This document shows, one piece after another, positions 13,807 through 23,080 of a stretch of DNA of 64,000 nt. Both the position numbers and the translations under genes were made by a program. The notes beneath the pieces were generated by a model. The model was not told the origin of the DNA, searched no databases, and was given only the letters and a program-made list of their open reading frames with translations. Location: the NCBI RefSeq assembly GCF_031157275.1, contig NZ_JAVIFW010000005.1:310001-374000 (forward strand), written 5' to 3'. Every line of letters starts with the position of its first letter. The stretch's first letter is position 1. Origin of the DNA: Streptomyces sp. LHD-70. Lineage in GTDB: Bacteria; Actinomycetota; Actinomycetes; Streptomycetales; Streptomycetaceae.

Positions 13807-15015
13807 GTGTCCCGTCGTCTGTTCACCTCGGAGTCTGTAACCGAGGGTCACCCCGACAAGATCGCTGACCAGATCAGCGACACCATTCTTGACGCCCTTC
13901 TGCGCGAGGACCCGACGTCCCGGGTCGCCGTGGAGACGTTGATCACCACCGGCCTGGTCCACGTGGCCGGCGAGGTCACGACCAAGGCGTACGCGCCGAT
14001 CGCGCAGCTGGTGCGCGAGAAGATCCTCGAGATCGGCTACGACTCGTCCAAGAAGGGCTTCGACGGCGCCTCCTGCGGCGTCTCCGTCTCCATCGGCGCC
14101 CAGTCCCCCGACATCGCGCAGGGCGTCGACACGGCGTACGAGAAGCGCGTCGAAGGCGACGAGGACGAGCTGGACAAGCAGGGCGCGGGCGACCAGGGCC
14201 TGATGTTCGGGTACGCCTCGGACGAGACCCCCGAGCTGATGCCGCTCCCGATCCACCTGGCGCACCGCCTGTCCAAGCGCCTCTCCGAGGTCCGCAAGAA
14301 CGGGACCATCCCGTACCTGCGCCCCGACGGCAAGACCCAGGTCACCATCGAGTACGACGGCGAGAAGGCCGTCCGCCTCGACACCGTGGTCGTCTCCTCG
14401 CAGCACGCCAGCGACATCGACCTGGACTCGCTGCTCGCGCCCGACATCCGCGAGTTCGTCGTCGAGCCCGAGCTGAAGGCGCTCGTCGAGGACGGCATCA
14501 AGCTGGACACCGACGGCTACCGCCTCCTGGTCAACCCCACCGGCCGCTTCGAGATCGGCGGCCCGATGGGTGACGCCGGCCTGACCGGCCGCAAGATCAT
14601 CATCGACACGTACGGCGGCATGGCCCGCCACGGCGGCGGCGCCTTCTCCGGCAAGGACCCGTCCAAGGTGGACCGCTCGGCGGCGTACGCGATGCGCTGG
14701 GTCGCCAAGAACGTCGTCGCCGCGGGCCTCGCCTCCCGCTGCGAGGTCCAGGTCGCGTACGCGATCGGCAAGGCCGAGCCCGTCGGCCTCTTCGTGGAGA
14801 CCTTCGGCACCGCCACGGTCGACGTGGAGAAGATCGAGCAGGCCATCCAGGCGGTCTTCGACCTCCGCCCGGCCGCGATCATCCGCGACCTCGACCTGCT
14901 GCGCCCGATCTACTCGCAGACGGCCGCCTACGGCCACTTCGGCCGCGAACTCCCCGAGTTCACCTGGGAGAAGACGGACCGCGTGGACGCGCTGCGGAAG
15001 GCTGTGGGGCTGTAG
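13807..15015 (+). CDS. metK: S-adenosylmethionine synthetase
   Basis: Makes SAM from methionine and ATP. The 402 residues are normal. The N-terminal signature [24 protein letters not shown] is followed by the ATP-binding loop [19 protein letters not shown] in the second half. GTG start after CAGGGAGCGTT. Ends at a hairpin that separates it from the converging accessory block. Confidence 0.97.
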   Translation: MSRRLFTSESVTEGHPDKIADQISDTILDALLREDPTSRVAVETLITTGLVHVAGEVTTKAYAPIAQLVREKILEIGYDSSKKGFDGASCGVSVSIGAQSPDIAQGVDTAYEKRVEGDEDELDKQGAGDQGLMFGYASDETPELMPLPIHLAHRLSKRLSEVRKNGTIPYLRPDGKTQVTIEYDGEKAVRLDTVVVSSQHASDIDLDSLLAPDIREFVVEPELKALVEDGIKLDTDGYRLLVNPTGRFEIGGPMGDAGLTGRKIIIDTYGGMARHGGGAFSGKDPSKVDRSAAYAMRWVAKNVVAAGLASRCEVQVAYAIGKAEPVGLFVETFGTATVDVEKIEQAIQAVFDLRPAAIIRDLDLLRPIYSQTAAYGHFGRELPEFTWEKTDRVDALRKAVGL

Positions 15016-15049
15016 GTCCACGGTTCCGTTTCGGTTCCGCTTGACGCTT

Positions 15050-15083
15050 GAGGCCCGGCTTCCCTTGGGGGAGGCCGGGCCTC
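15050..15083. terminator. Hairpin after metK (convergent)
   Basis: A 10-bp perfect stem, GAGGCCCGGC with GCCGGGCCTC, between the end of metK and the end of the converging membrane-protein gene. It could serve both directions. Confidence 0.55.
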
Positions 15084-15115
15084 CGGCGTTCAGGGGCGGC
15101 TGCAGCGGCCAGACG

Positions 15116-16192
15116 TCAGAGGCCGAACGGCTCGTCACCCGTGTCCGGCGGCTCCTCGTTTTCGCTGTCGTGCGCCGTCGCGAAGTCGTCCAACAGGCGG
15201 AGGAAGGCGTCCCCGATCTCATCGAGTCCCGCTCCCTTCGCCGCCTTGGCCATGCGCTCGATGAAGAGCGCGCGCCGCGGGTCGTCCTCGTCGAGCCCGC
15301 AATGGTCCGCGATGAAGTCGACGTACTCGTACGGCGATCGAGGAGTTGACGGCCAGGGTGGCTGTTCTTCGACGAGCAGGCTGGGCGCCGGCGCCGCCAG
15401 GTCGGGGACGAAACGGTGGAAGCCCTCGGGCACCGGCTGATCGTGGGCCGCAGAGGAGAGCTCGGCGAGAAGGCCGATGTCCGCGACTGCCTTGTCGACC
15501 TTCTCCTCGTTCTTCGCGAGCCACCACACGACCGCGCTCCCCGGGGTCTTCAGCACGTCATCGCCCAGATAGGCCCGCTTGCTCTGCTCCCACTTGCGCT
15601 CGTGTTCCCACACCGCTTCGTTCTTGCGGACGGTCGCCAGCTTCTCCAGGCGTTCGCGGTCAGCGTCGCTGAGGGTGAGCTGCACGCGCTCGGCCATGGT
15701 CGCGACCCTGCCGCTCCCGTCCAGCTGCATGATCGCCAACTCGCCGTTGAGACGATGCTGGACCAGGGAACTGCGGTGCGCGGACTCCTGCTGGGTGATG
15801 CACCGCGCGCGCTCGAGAACGGCGTCCACGGCCAGGCCGCCGGCGTTGATGCCGGGGGCGTCGTCGTCGACGTCCTGCGGAATCCAGCGGATGGTGGCCG
15901 TGAAGAGGAAGTCGTAGTCCTCCGACAGGCTCGGCAGCGCCACGTTCCTGATGACGCACTCCCAGCGTTCCACCGGCGGCAGCGGAGCCTCGGGTTCCAG
16001 CTGGTGCTCGTACGGGATCAGCGGCTTCGGTCGGCGGAACAGCAGCAGCGCGATCGCGGTACCCAGCACCAGTAGACCGAACGCTGTGGACCAGACCCAG
16101 AGCGGCCACTCGGAGCACAGTCCGACGATCACGATCAGCAGGGCGAAGAGGATGGTGACGAACCCGGTCATGGTCTTGTGCCCGGAACGCAT
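15116..16192 (-). CDS. Two-TM membrane protein, last gene of the TIR block
   Basis: Function not recognised. Two N-terminal membrane segments (about 8-27, TGFVTILFALLIVIVGLC, and 31-52, WVWSTAFGLLVLGTAIALLLF) are followed by a cytoplasmic domain of about 300 residues. Its charged helical middle (LTLSDADRERLEKLATVRKNE) suggests a band-7/coiled-coil-like stalk; the C-terminus is acidic. The ATG at 16192 has AGGAG six bases upstream; longer in-frame extensions lack one. It lies 50 bases behind the P-loop gene on the same strand, so it probably belongs to that operon. A membrane effector or signalling anchor is only a guess from context. Confidence 0.8.
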   Translation of the reverse strand: MRSGHKTMTGFVTILFALLIVIVGLCSEWPLWVWSTAFGLLVLGTAIALLLFRRPKPLIPYEHQLEPEAPLPPVERWECVIRNVALPSLSEDYDFLFTATIRWIPQDVDDDAPGINAGGLAVDAVLERARCITQQESAHRSSLVQHRLNGELAIMQLDGSGRVATMAERVQLTLSDADRERLEKLATVRKNEAVWEHERKWEQSKRAYLGDDVLKTPGSAVVWWLAKNEEKVDKAVADIGLLAELSSAAHDQPVPEGFHRFVPDLAAPAPSLLVEEQPPWPSTPRSPYEYVDFIADHCGLDEDDPRRALFIERMAKAAKGAGLDEIGDAFLRLLDDFATAHDSENEEPPDTGDEPFGL

Positions 16193-16242
16193 GCGGAACT
16201 CCTGAAGAGCGTTGGGGAGAGGGGAAGGGAGTGAGGGGCAGC

Positions 16243-18162
16243 TCAGTCCGAGGGCACGCCCTGAGCGGCGTTGATCCTGCGCAGCACGGCGTCGGCCACG
16301 GCATGCCCGCGCGCCAGGTGGTAGAGCTGGCCGCAGGGCTTCGGGCGGCCCCGGCACGCGTTGACGAGCACCTCCACGTACTGCGAGGAACGGCCCGATG
16401 ACGAGGCGTCGGCGGTGGACAACCACACGTGGGCGTGGTCGCTCCACTGCGGAGCGGGCACCCGGTCGAAGAGCACTTCCCAGCAGGTGGTGAGGTTCTC
16501 CCGGACCGTGCGCTCGTCAAGGAGCGGACGTGTGCGGTCACGGAGGCCCGTCAGGGCTTCGGGCGTGGACAGAGCGAGGAACAGCGGTGTGTCGGCACAG
16601 TGGCGGCCGTTCGTCAGACCGTCGGCGAGGCGGTCCAGCATGAACCGGTGCAGATGGTGGGTCGACAGGCTGCGTTCGACGAGCTCACTCTCCGCTTCGT
16701 GACCGCTCCGCCGCTGTCTCGCCAGGTGATGGAGGCGGACCAGGGCCTGTTCCGGGTAGCGCTGCGCGAAGGGCCCCTTGCACACCTCGAGGAGAACCCG
16801 GGACAGGCCGGGCGCGAGTGTCGCCGTAGTGGCCCAGTCGTAGAGCACCTTGCGAAAGTCGCGGCCCATTTCCGGATGGAGCGCCCCGTACGTGAGCGCC
16901 TGGGCGGCTGCCGGCCATACCGGAGCGCCCTTGCGTTCCACCCAGGAGCGGACCTGGACCAGGAGTTCGTCGGGTCGGCCGGTACCCAGGGTCTGCTCGG
17001 CGAAGCGGCCTGCGAGGTCGCAGCGGTCGTCCTCCGAGAGCGTCCGCAGAGTGAGGGTCTCGCCGACCCATGTCCCCAACTGCCCCCGTAAACCAGGCAT
17101 GTTGTTCCAGAAATGCGTACGCACGGCGAGGGCGGCGCCGGAGTCGGACAGGCTGACCCTGCCCTGTTTGTCGGGGGTCGCCCTGATCCGGCGGAACCGC
17201 TCCGACAGGTCCTCCCGCTCCAGCAGGGGCCGCTTGTCCGGGGGGAACTCGACCGTGGCCAGGAGCGATTCGCACGCCTCGTACACCGCGTCCGAGCGGG
17301 AGCCCTCCAGCATGGCCGTGCTCAGGAGCAGGGCCCTGTCCCGGCCGTCGACAAGCCTTCCGAGGTCCTCTGCCACCTGTTCGGGCCGCCGGAGGAAGGG
17401 GGTGACCGCAGTGCTGCACCAGCCGTCCATCTTCCCGTGCGGTTCGGCTCGCCAGGCCGCAACGATCTGGAGGGCGAGTGCACCGACCCGGCGCATCGGT
17501 GGGGCGCCTCGGAGGAAATCCAGCACAGGCTGAGGAGGAGGGGAGGGGAGGTCTTCCGGCAGGTCGTCCTTCCGTAGCGCCCGGCGGAGGGCGGCCTCGG
17601 GGTCCGGGCGCCTGAGCTCTGCCAGGTGCATGGCCAGCGCACCGTGGATGCCGAGGTCGGTCTGGTGCGGCAGAACTACGGCCAGTCGGCAGCCCTTCTG
17701 TTGGATCGTCGCGTGATAGCCGGAGAGGGCTTCCCGGATCCGTGGCCACTTCTCCGCCGGAAGAGTCGATAAGTCGAGAAGGAGTCCTTCGCCCTGGTCG
17801 ATCTGCCGTGAGTCCAGGAGCAGCTCGCCTCGATCGTCCTCGGGGAGGACCTCGCGCAGGGTGGGCCGCAACGCGTTGTACTCGAACAGCAGCATGCGCG
17901 CCGCTGCGTTCCGGCCGACGCCAGGGCTGCCCTGGAGCAGGACGGTACGCGTGCGATCCAGCACCCTTCGGGCGTTGTCCAGGCCGTCAGGTGGTGCGAA
18001 GCGCTGATACAGCCAGCGGAGATGATCCTCTGCGAGGGGCTGGACGTTCTGCTCGCGGAACCTGCGGCTCGGGCCGAAGTAGTTGTGGACATGCTGCGTT
18101 CCGCCGCCGGTGTGCGCGGTGATGTGCTCCGAGTCGAGTCGGCTGTTGAAGGTGTCGTTCAC
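16243..18162 (-). CDS. P-loop protein with Gly/His N-terminal motif, partner of the TIR protein
   Basis: Probable ATP/GTP-binding signalling protein, 639 residues, family not recognised. Residues 17-28 (HTGGGTQHVHNY) repeat a motif found in the adjacent TIR protein's tail. A degenerate Walker A follows at 78-87 (GSPGVGRNAA, Asn in place of the usual Thr/Ser and Arg for Lys), with a hydrophobic Walker B-like GLLLDLSTL some 50 residues on. The rest is helical, as in STAND-like sensors. The GTG start overlaps the TIR stop (GTGA), so the two are made together. The missing P-loop Lys argues that it may bind rather than hydrolyse nucleotide. Confidence 0.75.
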   Translation of the reverse strand: MNDTFNSRLDSEHITAHTGGGTQHVHNYFGPSRRFREQNVQPLAEDHLRWLYQRFAPPDGLDNARRVLDRTRTVLLQGSPGVGRNAAARMLLFEYNALRPTLREVLPEDDRGELLLDSRQIDQGEGLLLDLSTLPAEKWPRIREALSGYHATIQQKGCRLAVVLPHQTDLGIHGALAMHLAELRRPDPEAALRRALRKDDLPEDLPSPPPQPVLDFLRGAPPMRRVGALALQIVAAWRAEPHGKMDGWCSTAVTPFLRRPEQVAEDLGRLVDGRDRALLLSTAMLEGSRSDAVYEACESLLATVEFPPDKRPLLEREDLSERFRRIRATPDKQGRVSLSDSGAALAVRTHFWNNMPGLRGQLGTWVGETLTLRTLSEDDRCDLAGRFAEQTLGTGRPDELLVQVRSWVERKGAPVWPAAAQALTYGALHPEMGRDFRKVLYDWATTATLAPGLSRVLLEVCKGPFAQRYPEQALVRLHHLARQRRSGHEAESELVERSLSTHHLHRFMLDRLADGLTNGRHCADTPLFLALSTPEALTGLRDRTRPLLDERTVRENLTTCWEVLFDRVPAPQWSDHAHVWLSTADASSSGRSSQYVEVLVNACRGRPKPCGQLYHLARGHAVADAVLRRINAAQGVPSD

Positions 18163-18905
18163 CGCGGGCAGCGCCCCTCTCCGGGCTCGTTCTCGGAGCG
18201 GTGGTTGACGGCCCGGTTGTTCGACCCGGCCACGAACGTGCCGCCGTCGACGCTGAACTGTGTCGAGTCGTTGTGGTGGTGGACGTGCTGGTCCCCCTTG
18301 CCGGTATGGAACTGGCCGCCGCTGTTGCCCTTGATGACAGTGCCGATGTCACCGCTGAAGTCCCGGCCCTGGACGAGAGTGCCGCTGTTGCCCCCGCTGA
18401 CCGAGTTGTTGGTGCCGCCCTTCTCGGCAGGTGCCGGGGGAGTGGTCAGTTCCACCAGGTCGGGGACGAGATCGAGCAAGGTGTCGCCGATCACCGTGAG
18501 GTCCCTGACGGAGGTGTACGGGGCGTACGAGAGGGCCTGGTGCCGGGCCAGCCAGGCGAGTTCCTCGGGCAGCTCGGAGTTGTCGAGGAACCTGCCTGCC
18601 GCCGCGTCGACCACCGGCACGATGTCGAGACCCAGCCTCTGGGCCACGAGGATCTCCCGGCGCACCCAGTCGTCGCTTTCGAGCAACCGGGGCGAGCGCC
18701 CCCAGCCGGGACCGATGACGACCAGCAGGACACTGCTGCGGCGCAGTTCACGCAGGAGCGCCTGGGGGTAGGCAGTGCCCGGCTTGAGAGAGCGGCCATC
18801 GCGGAAGACCGCGTCCGCACCGAACCGGTTCCGGAGATTTTCGTCCAAGGCCGCTGCCAGGTGGTCGCCGTTCCCGGAGCGGTAGTTGATGAAGATTTTA
18901 GGCAT
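18159..18905 (-). CDS. TIR-domain protein with low-complexity, amyloid-motif-like tail
   Basis: 248 residues. The TIR domain covers about 1-150: KIFINYRSGNGD at the start, FRDGRSLKPG box, LLVVIGPGW strand, then DWVRREI (79-85), where Glu84 is the likely catalytic residue of TIR NADases. Residues 165-235 are Gly/Asn/Ser-rich and contain NSGTLVQGRDFSGDIG and HTGKGDQHVHHH. Such tails resemble the amyloid signalling motifs of bacterial NLR-effector pairs (inference). The ATG at 18905 follows GAAGGGA; upstream in-frame residues are rejected. Second gene of the block, coupled to the P-loop gene. Likely a nucleotide-depleting effector. Confidence 0.85.
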   Translation of the reverse strand: MPKIFINYRSGNGDHLAAALDENLRNRFGADAVFRDGRSLKPGTAYPQALLRELRRSSVLLVVIGPGWGRSPRLLESDDWVRREILVAQRLGLDIVPVVDAAAGRFLDNSELPEELAWLARHQALSYAPYTSVRDLTVIGDTLLDLVPDLVELTTPPAPAEKGGTNNSVSGGNSGTLVQGRDFSGDIGTVIKGNSGGQFHTGKGDQHVHHHNDSTQFSVDGGTFVAGSNNRAVNHRSENEPGEGRCPR

Positions 18906-18982
18906 GGCGAAACGTCCCTTCGGTGATGGGGTGTTCGGGTCTTCGGCTGAGTGCCGGGGAGGAGTGATCCGGGCGGGGTTGT

Positions 18983-20278
18983 TCAGACAGCGACCGCCGG
19001 ATGCAGTGCGGCGGTGAGATCGGGCGAGAGCTCCACCACGGCCGGGTGCTTGGCGAAGCGGGTGAACGTGCGGGAAAGCCGTCGCAAGTCCAGGCGCACC
19101 GTTGCCGAGTCCACCGCGCGCACGAGCGGGAGCAGGGGGCGGACCACCGCACACGCGTGCTCGATCTCGCCTCCGATCGCATGGGCTAGGGCGCGTCGAA
19201 CGCCGTACCGCGCCTGGTTGCGCAGGGCGTGCGGGGGCAGGGCGGCGCAGGCGGCGTCGAGCAGCGTGGCTGCCTCGCGGGGTCTGCCCAGGTCGAGCAG
19301 GCACCAGCCGGTGATCATCGTGACCGGGTCTTGGAGGCCGCTGGGGCCGAGGACTGGCAGGGCGGGGTCCGGACGGTCTTGCTCCAGGAGTGCTCGGGAA
19401 GCATCCAGCTGCCGCATGGACGCGGAGTGATCCCCCATCAGCGCGTGCCCCTGCGCCAGATGCTGAGCGGCCAGTCCTCGGATGCGGGGCGGTGAGCGGC
19501 GGTTCGCCACGCCCTCGGACAGAGCGACCGTGTCCTGGGCGTCTCCCTGGTAGTAGCTGATGAGCGCACGGCGGACGAGTGCGTACGAGGCGAGGTCACG
19601 GTCCCCTGCGGCCGCCGCGATCTGAACGGCGTGCTCGGTGAGCCGGACGGCCGCCGTGTCGTCGCCACTCTCCTGGGCCATCCAGCCCGCCAACTCGGCA
19701 TAGCGCGCGGACAGGTTCAGCAGAGCGGCACCGGTCCGATCCCCGGAGTGCTGCGCGAGCCGGCGCAGCGACCGTGCCTGTTCGGTCAGCACAGGTACGA
19801 CAGCGCTCGGCGGCGACATCTGGCCGAGGAGCCGATGCTGGTCGAAGAGGGCGCGGGAGGTCTCCAGGAGGCTCGTGCCCAGGCCACCGAGCGCTTCGGC
19901 TGAGCTGCTCGTCATCCCGGTGGCCGCGAGGCCGGTCGCGGCACCGGCTGTCATCACCTGCCGGCGGGTCGGCGTACTGGCCTTCGTGGACCCACGCTCG
20001 GGAGTGCCATGCATCTCAACTCCTGTCTCCTCGTCCCGGTCGGACCGGGTGCGCGGCCCGGACGGCTGCGGGACCAGGGCGGCGAGGGACCCGTCGGCGT
20101 CGAGGGCTCTGTCACAGAGGCGGGCGAATGCGACGGTGGCCTGCTTCTGGCCCGTCTCGACCTTGCTGATCTGGCCCTTGCTGTAGTGCACCGACGCGGC
20201 GAACTGCGTCAGCGTGAGGCCGGCCGCCGTCCGCAGACGACGCAGCTCCGCGCCGAAAACTCGTCGTTGCTCCTGCAC
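18983..20278 (-). CDS. XRE-family regulator with TPR-like C-terminal domain
   Basis: 431 residues. N-terminal helix-turn-helix (about 8-62: LRRLRTAAGLTLTQFAASVH, then SKGQISKVETGQ). A linker with RRQVMTAGAATGLAATGM is followed by helical repeats with alternating Ala/Leu pairs, as in the TPR-containing transcriptional regulators common in Streptomyces. The GTG at 20278 follows AGGGGGAC; sequence farther upstream is not coding-like. It heads the same-strand block, 77 bases before the TIR gene, and is the obvious candidate controller of it. Confidence 0.85.
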   Translation of the reverse strand: MQEQRRVFGAELRRLRTAAGLTLTQFAASVHYSKGQISKVETGQKQATVAFARLCDRALDADGSLAALVPQPSGPRTRSDRDEETGVEMHGTPERGSTKASTPTRRQVMTAGAATGLAATGMTSSSAEALGGLGTSLLETSRALFDQHRLLGQMSPPSAVVPVLTEQARSLRRLAQHSGDRTGAALLNLSARYAELAGWMAQESGDDTAAVRLTEHAVQIAAAAGDRDLASYALVRRALISYYQGDAQDTVALSEGVANRRSPPRIRGLAAQHLAQGHALMGDHSASMRQLDASRALLEQDRPDPALPVLGPSGLQDPVTMITGWCLLDLGRPREAATLLDAACAALPPHALRNQARYGVRRALAHAIGGEIEHACAVVRPLLPLVRAVDSATVRLDLRRLSRTFTRFAKHPAVVELSPDLTAALHPAVAV

Positions 20279-20647
20279 ATGTCCCCCTGTTGCCGACACC
20301 GCCGGGCCATGCAGCCGGTCCGTCGTCGTCGCAGCCAGATTCGGCTGAGTCACGACGGTCGGACAAGGCGATCGGCGGAGTTTCCCGTTTCCAGTTCTGT
20401 ATCCGATGCACCGGCCGTCGGCATGCGCCCTCCCGCTGCGGGCGGCCGAAACAGGCAGGGAATTGGCTGGTGAAGCCTGCTTGCGGAGGCGTATGCAGAG
20501 CATCGGCGCACCCCGCGGAGCGAGCCGTTCCGGTCAGGCCGGTCCGGGTCGACCTGGCGGCAGCCCTCAGGCCGACTGCCCCTTCCGTCCCGCGGTCAGC
20601 TCCGCGGGCAGGCTCGGGTGTCAGTGGGTTCTGATAGGAATTTGGCT
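20279..20647. other. Divergent intergenic region between the XRE gene and priA
   Basis: About 370 bases with no convincing gene. It must hold the leftward promoter of the accessory block and the rightward priA promoter. It marks the right edge of the accessory insertion. I see no flanking direct repeat, tRNA or integrase that would explain how the block entered. Confidence 0.5.
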
Positions 20648-22807
20648 GTGAGCAGCCGGGATGAGTCGTCGGGGCAGGGTGGCGCGGAGGACGCGGTGCC
20701 CGAGCAGCTTGCGCTCATTCGGGAGAGTGTGCGCCAGGCCAAGGTGCCGCGGGCCAAGCCGCGGACCTGGCGGGGGGCCGCGCTCGCCAAGGAGTTGCCG
20801 GTGGCGCGGGTCGTCGTGGACAAGGGCGTGCTGCATCTCGATCGCTACTTCGACTACGCCGTGCCGGAGGAGCTGGACGCCGAGGCGCAGCCGGGCGTGC
20901 GCGTGCGGGTGCGGTTCGGGGCCGGCCGGGGGAGCGTGCACGGAGGGCGCCGGGAGGGCGGCGGGCTGATCAGCGGGTTCGTCGTCGAGCGCCTGGCCGA
21001 GTCGGACTACGCGGGCCCGCTGGCCGCGCTGGCCCAAGTGGTGTCGCCCGAGCGGGTGTTGAGCCCGGAGCTGCTCGCCCTGGCGCGGGCCGTGGCCGAT
21101 CGGTACGCGGGGAGCCTCGCCGATGTGCTGCAACTGGCGATCCCACCGCGCAACGGCAGAGCGGAGCAGAAGCCATCCCCGGAGCCGCTGCCCCCGCCAC
21201 CTCGTCCGGAGCCGGGCTCATGGGTGCGGTACGGGCGGGGGGCCGCCTTCCTGCAGGCCCTGGCCGACGGGGACGCGCCCCGAGCCGTGTGGAACGCGCT
21301 GCCCGGGCCCGAGTGGGCCGAGGAGCTGGCGCGCGCCGTCGCCGCCACGCTCGCCTCGGGCCGCGGCGCCCTCGTCGTCGTACCGGACGGGCGGATCGCC
21401 GCGCGGGTCGACGCGGCCCTGACCGAACTGCTCGGCGCGGGGCGGCACGCCCTGCTGACCGCGGACGCCGGGCCGGAGAAGCGGTACCGCGAGTGGCTGG
21501 CCGTACGACGCGGATCGGTGCGGGCCGTCGTCGGCACCCGGGCGGCCATGTTCGCGCCCGTGCAGAACCTGGGCCTCGTCGCCATCTGGGACGACGGGGA
21601 CGGCAGCCACAGCGAGCCGCACGCCCCGCAGCCGCACGCCCGTGACGTCCTGCTGTTGCGCGCCGCCCACGAGAAGTGCGGCTTCCTCCTGGCCAGTTGG
21701 AGCTGCACGGTCGAGGCCGCCCAGCTCGTCGAGAGCGGCTGGGCGCTGCCCCTTGCCGCCGACCGCGAGCAGGTGCGGGTCACGGCTCCCCTGGTGCGTA
21801 CGGTCGGGGACGGGGACCTGGCGCGGGACGAGGCCGCGCGCGCCGCCCGCCTGCCCACGCTCGCCTGGCAGGCCGTGCGGGAGGGGCTCAAGCGCGGGCC
21901 GGTCCTTGTGCAGGTGCCCCGGCGGGGGTACGTACCGAGGCTGGCCTGCGAGCGTTGCCGTGAACCCGCCCGCTGCCGGCACTGCGCGGGCCCGCTGGAG
22001 GCGCAGGACGCCGGGCCGCTGCACTGCGGCTGGTGCGGACAGGGCGAGAGCGACTGGCACTGCGCGGCCTGCGGCGGCTTTCGGCTGCGCGCGCAGATCG
22101 TGGGCGCGCGGCGCACAGCCGAGGAGCTGGGGCGCGCCTTCCCCGCGGTGCCGGTGCGGACCTCCGGGCGGGACCAGGTGCTCGACACCGTGCCGGACTC
22201 ACCCGCCCTCGTCGTGTCGACGCCGGGCGCCGAACCGGTCGCCGAAGGGGGGTACGCGGCGGCACTGCTGCTCGATGGCTGGGCCATGCTCGGCCGGCCC
22301 GATCTGCGGGCCGGGGAAGAGGCGCTGCGCCGCTGGGTGGGCGCCTCCGCGCTGGTGCGTCCGCAGACCGTGGGCGGCACGGTCGTCGTCGTGGCCGAGC
22401 CGACGCTGCGGCCCGTGCAGGCCCTGGTGCGCTGGGACCCCACCGGGCACGCCGTGCGCGAGCTGGCCGAGCGGGCCGAGCTGGGGTTTCCTCCGGTGTC
22501 GCGGATGGCGGCGGTGTCGGGGCCGTTCGGGGCCGCCGAGGAGTTCCTGCGGGCCGCTCAACTCCCCTCGGACGCCGAGGTGTTGGGACCGGTGCCGCTC
22601 CCGGTGACGGACCTTGGCCGACCGAGACGGCCGGGTGGACCGCCGCCCGGCGAGCAGTGGGAGCGGGCCCTGGTCCGCGTACCACCCGGCTCCGGATCCG
22701 CCCTGGCCGCCGCACTGAAGACGGCCCAGGCGGCCCGGCTCGCGAAGTCGGGGCGCAGCGAGGCGGAGACGGTGCGGATTCGGGTGGACCCACCGGACAT
22801 CGGGTGA
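20648..22807 (+). CDS. priA: Primosomal protein N' (PriA-like), helicase-deficient actinobacterial form
   Basis: Replication restart protein, 719 residues. N-terminal 3'-DNA-binding domain (ARVVVDKGVLHLDRYFDYAVP), a helicase-like core, and an inserted Zn-binding region with four Cys pairs (CERC, CRHC, CGWC, CAAC). The Walker A that E. coli PriA uses is not recognisable at the expected place (around WNALPGPEWAEELARAV), as is known for actinobacterial homologues, so it may be a loader without unwinding activity. The GTG at 20648 matches the Streptomyces family start. Confidence 0.9.
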   Translation: MSSRDESSGQGGAEDAVPEQLALIRESVRQAKVPRAKPRTWRGAALAKELPVARVVVDKGVLHLDRYFDYAVPEELDAEAQPGVRVRVRFGAGRGSVHGGRREGGGLISGFVVERLAESDYAGPLAALAQVVSPERVLSPELLALARAVADRYAGSLADVLQLAIPPRNGRAEQKPSPEPLPPPPRPEPGSWVRYGRGAAFLQALADGDAPRAVWNALPGPEWAEELARAVAATLASGRGALVVVPDGRIAARVDAALTELLGAGRHALLTADAGPEKRYREWLAVRRGSVRAVVGTRAAMFAPVQNLGLVAIWDDGDGSHSEPHAPQPHARDVLLLRAAHEKCGFLLASWSCTVEAAQLVESGWALPLAADREQVRVTAPLVRTVGDGDLARDEAARAARLPTLAWQAVREGLKRGPVLVQVPRRGYVPRLACERCREPARCRHCAGPLEAQDAGPLHCGWCGQGESDWHCAACGGFRLRAQIVGARRTAEELGRAFPAVPVRTSGRDQVLDTVPDSPALVVSTPGAEPVAEGGYAAALLLDGWAMLGRPDLRAGEEALRRWVGASALVRPQTVGGTVVVVAEPTLRPVQALVRWDPTGHAVRELAERAELGFPPVSRMAAVSGPFGAAEEFLRAAQLPSDAEVLGPVPLPVTDLGRPRRPGGPPPGEQWERALVRVPPGSGSALAAALKTAQAARLAKSGRSEAETVRIRVDPPDIG

Positions 22808-22840
22808 GGGGGCATGGGCGGTACGACGTCTGCCGCGTCC

Positions 22841-22920
22841 CGTGCGGCTGTAACGGGTGCTGTGCGTGGTTCGTGCGGCTGTAACGGGTGCTGTGCGTGG
22901 TTCGTGCGGCTGTCGGGTGC
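22841..22920. repeat. 31-bp tandem repeat, 2.6 copies
   Basis: Units starting CGTGCGGCTGTAACGGGTGC at 22841, 22872 and 22903 (partial). The first two are identical over 31 bases, suggesting recent slippage. A second array of CGGTCGGCT (three copies) lies at 22951-22977. Confidence 0.85.
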
Positions 22921-23050
22921 CGTGCCACGGGTTCGTAAGGCTGCACCGCTCGGTCGGCTCGGTCGGCTCGGTCGGCCTCGTGCGGCCGGGGCTGCCCGCG
23001 TACGTCTCGTACGGATGTCTCATCCGCCCACTGCGTGTGCGCAGGGAAAT

Positions 23051-23080
23051 GCCCCCGCCGCGTTGCAGGGCGGCGGGGGC
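23051..23080. terminator. GC-rich hairpin between convergent genes
   Basis: GCCCCCGCCG pairs perfectly with CGGCGGGGGC. It lies between priA and the converging HTH gene and could terminate either. Confidence 0.5.

Noticed and set aside
15116..20278. Accessory block as an integrated plasmid or phage remnant
   Set aside because: No integrase, tRNA, terminal repeats or phage genes seen at either edge.
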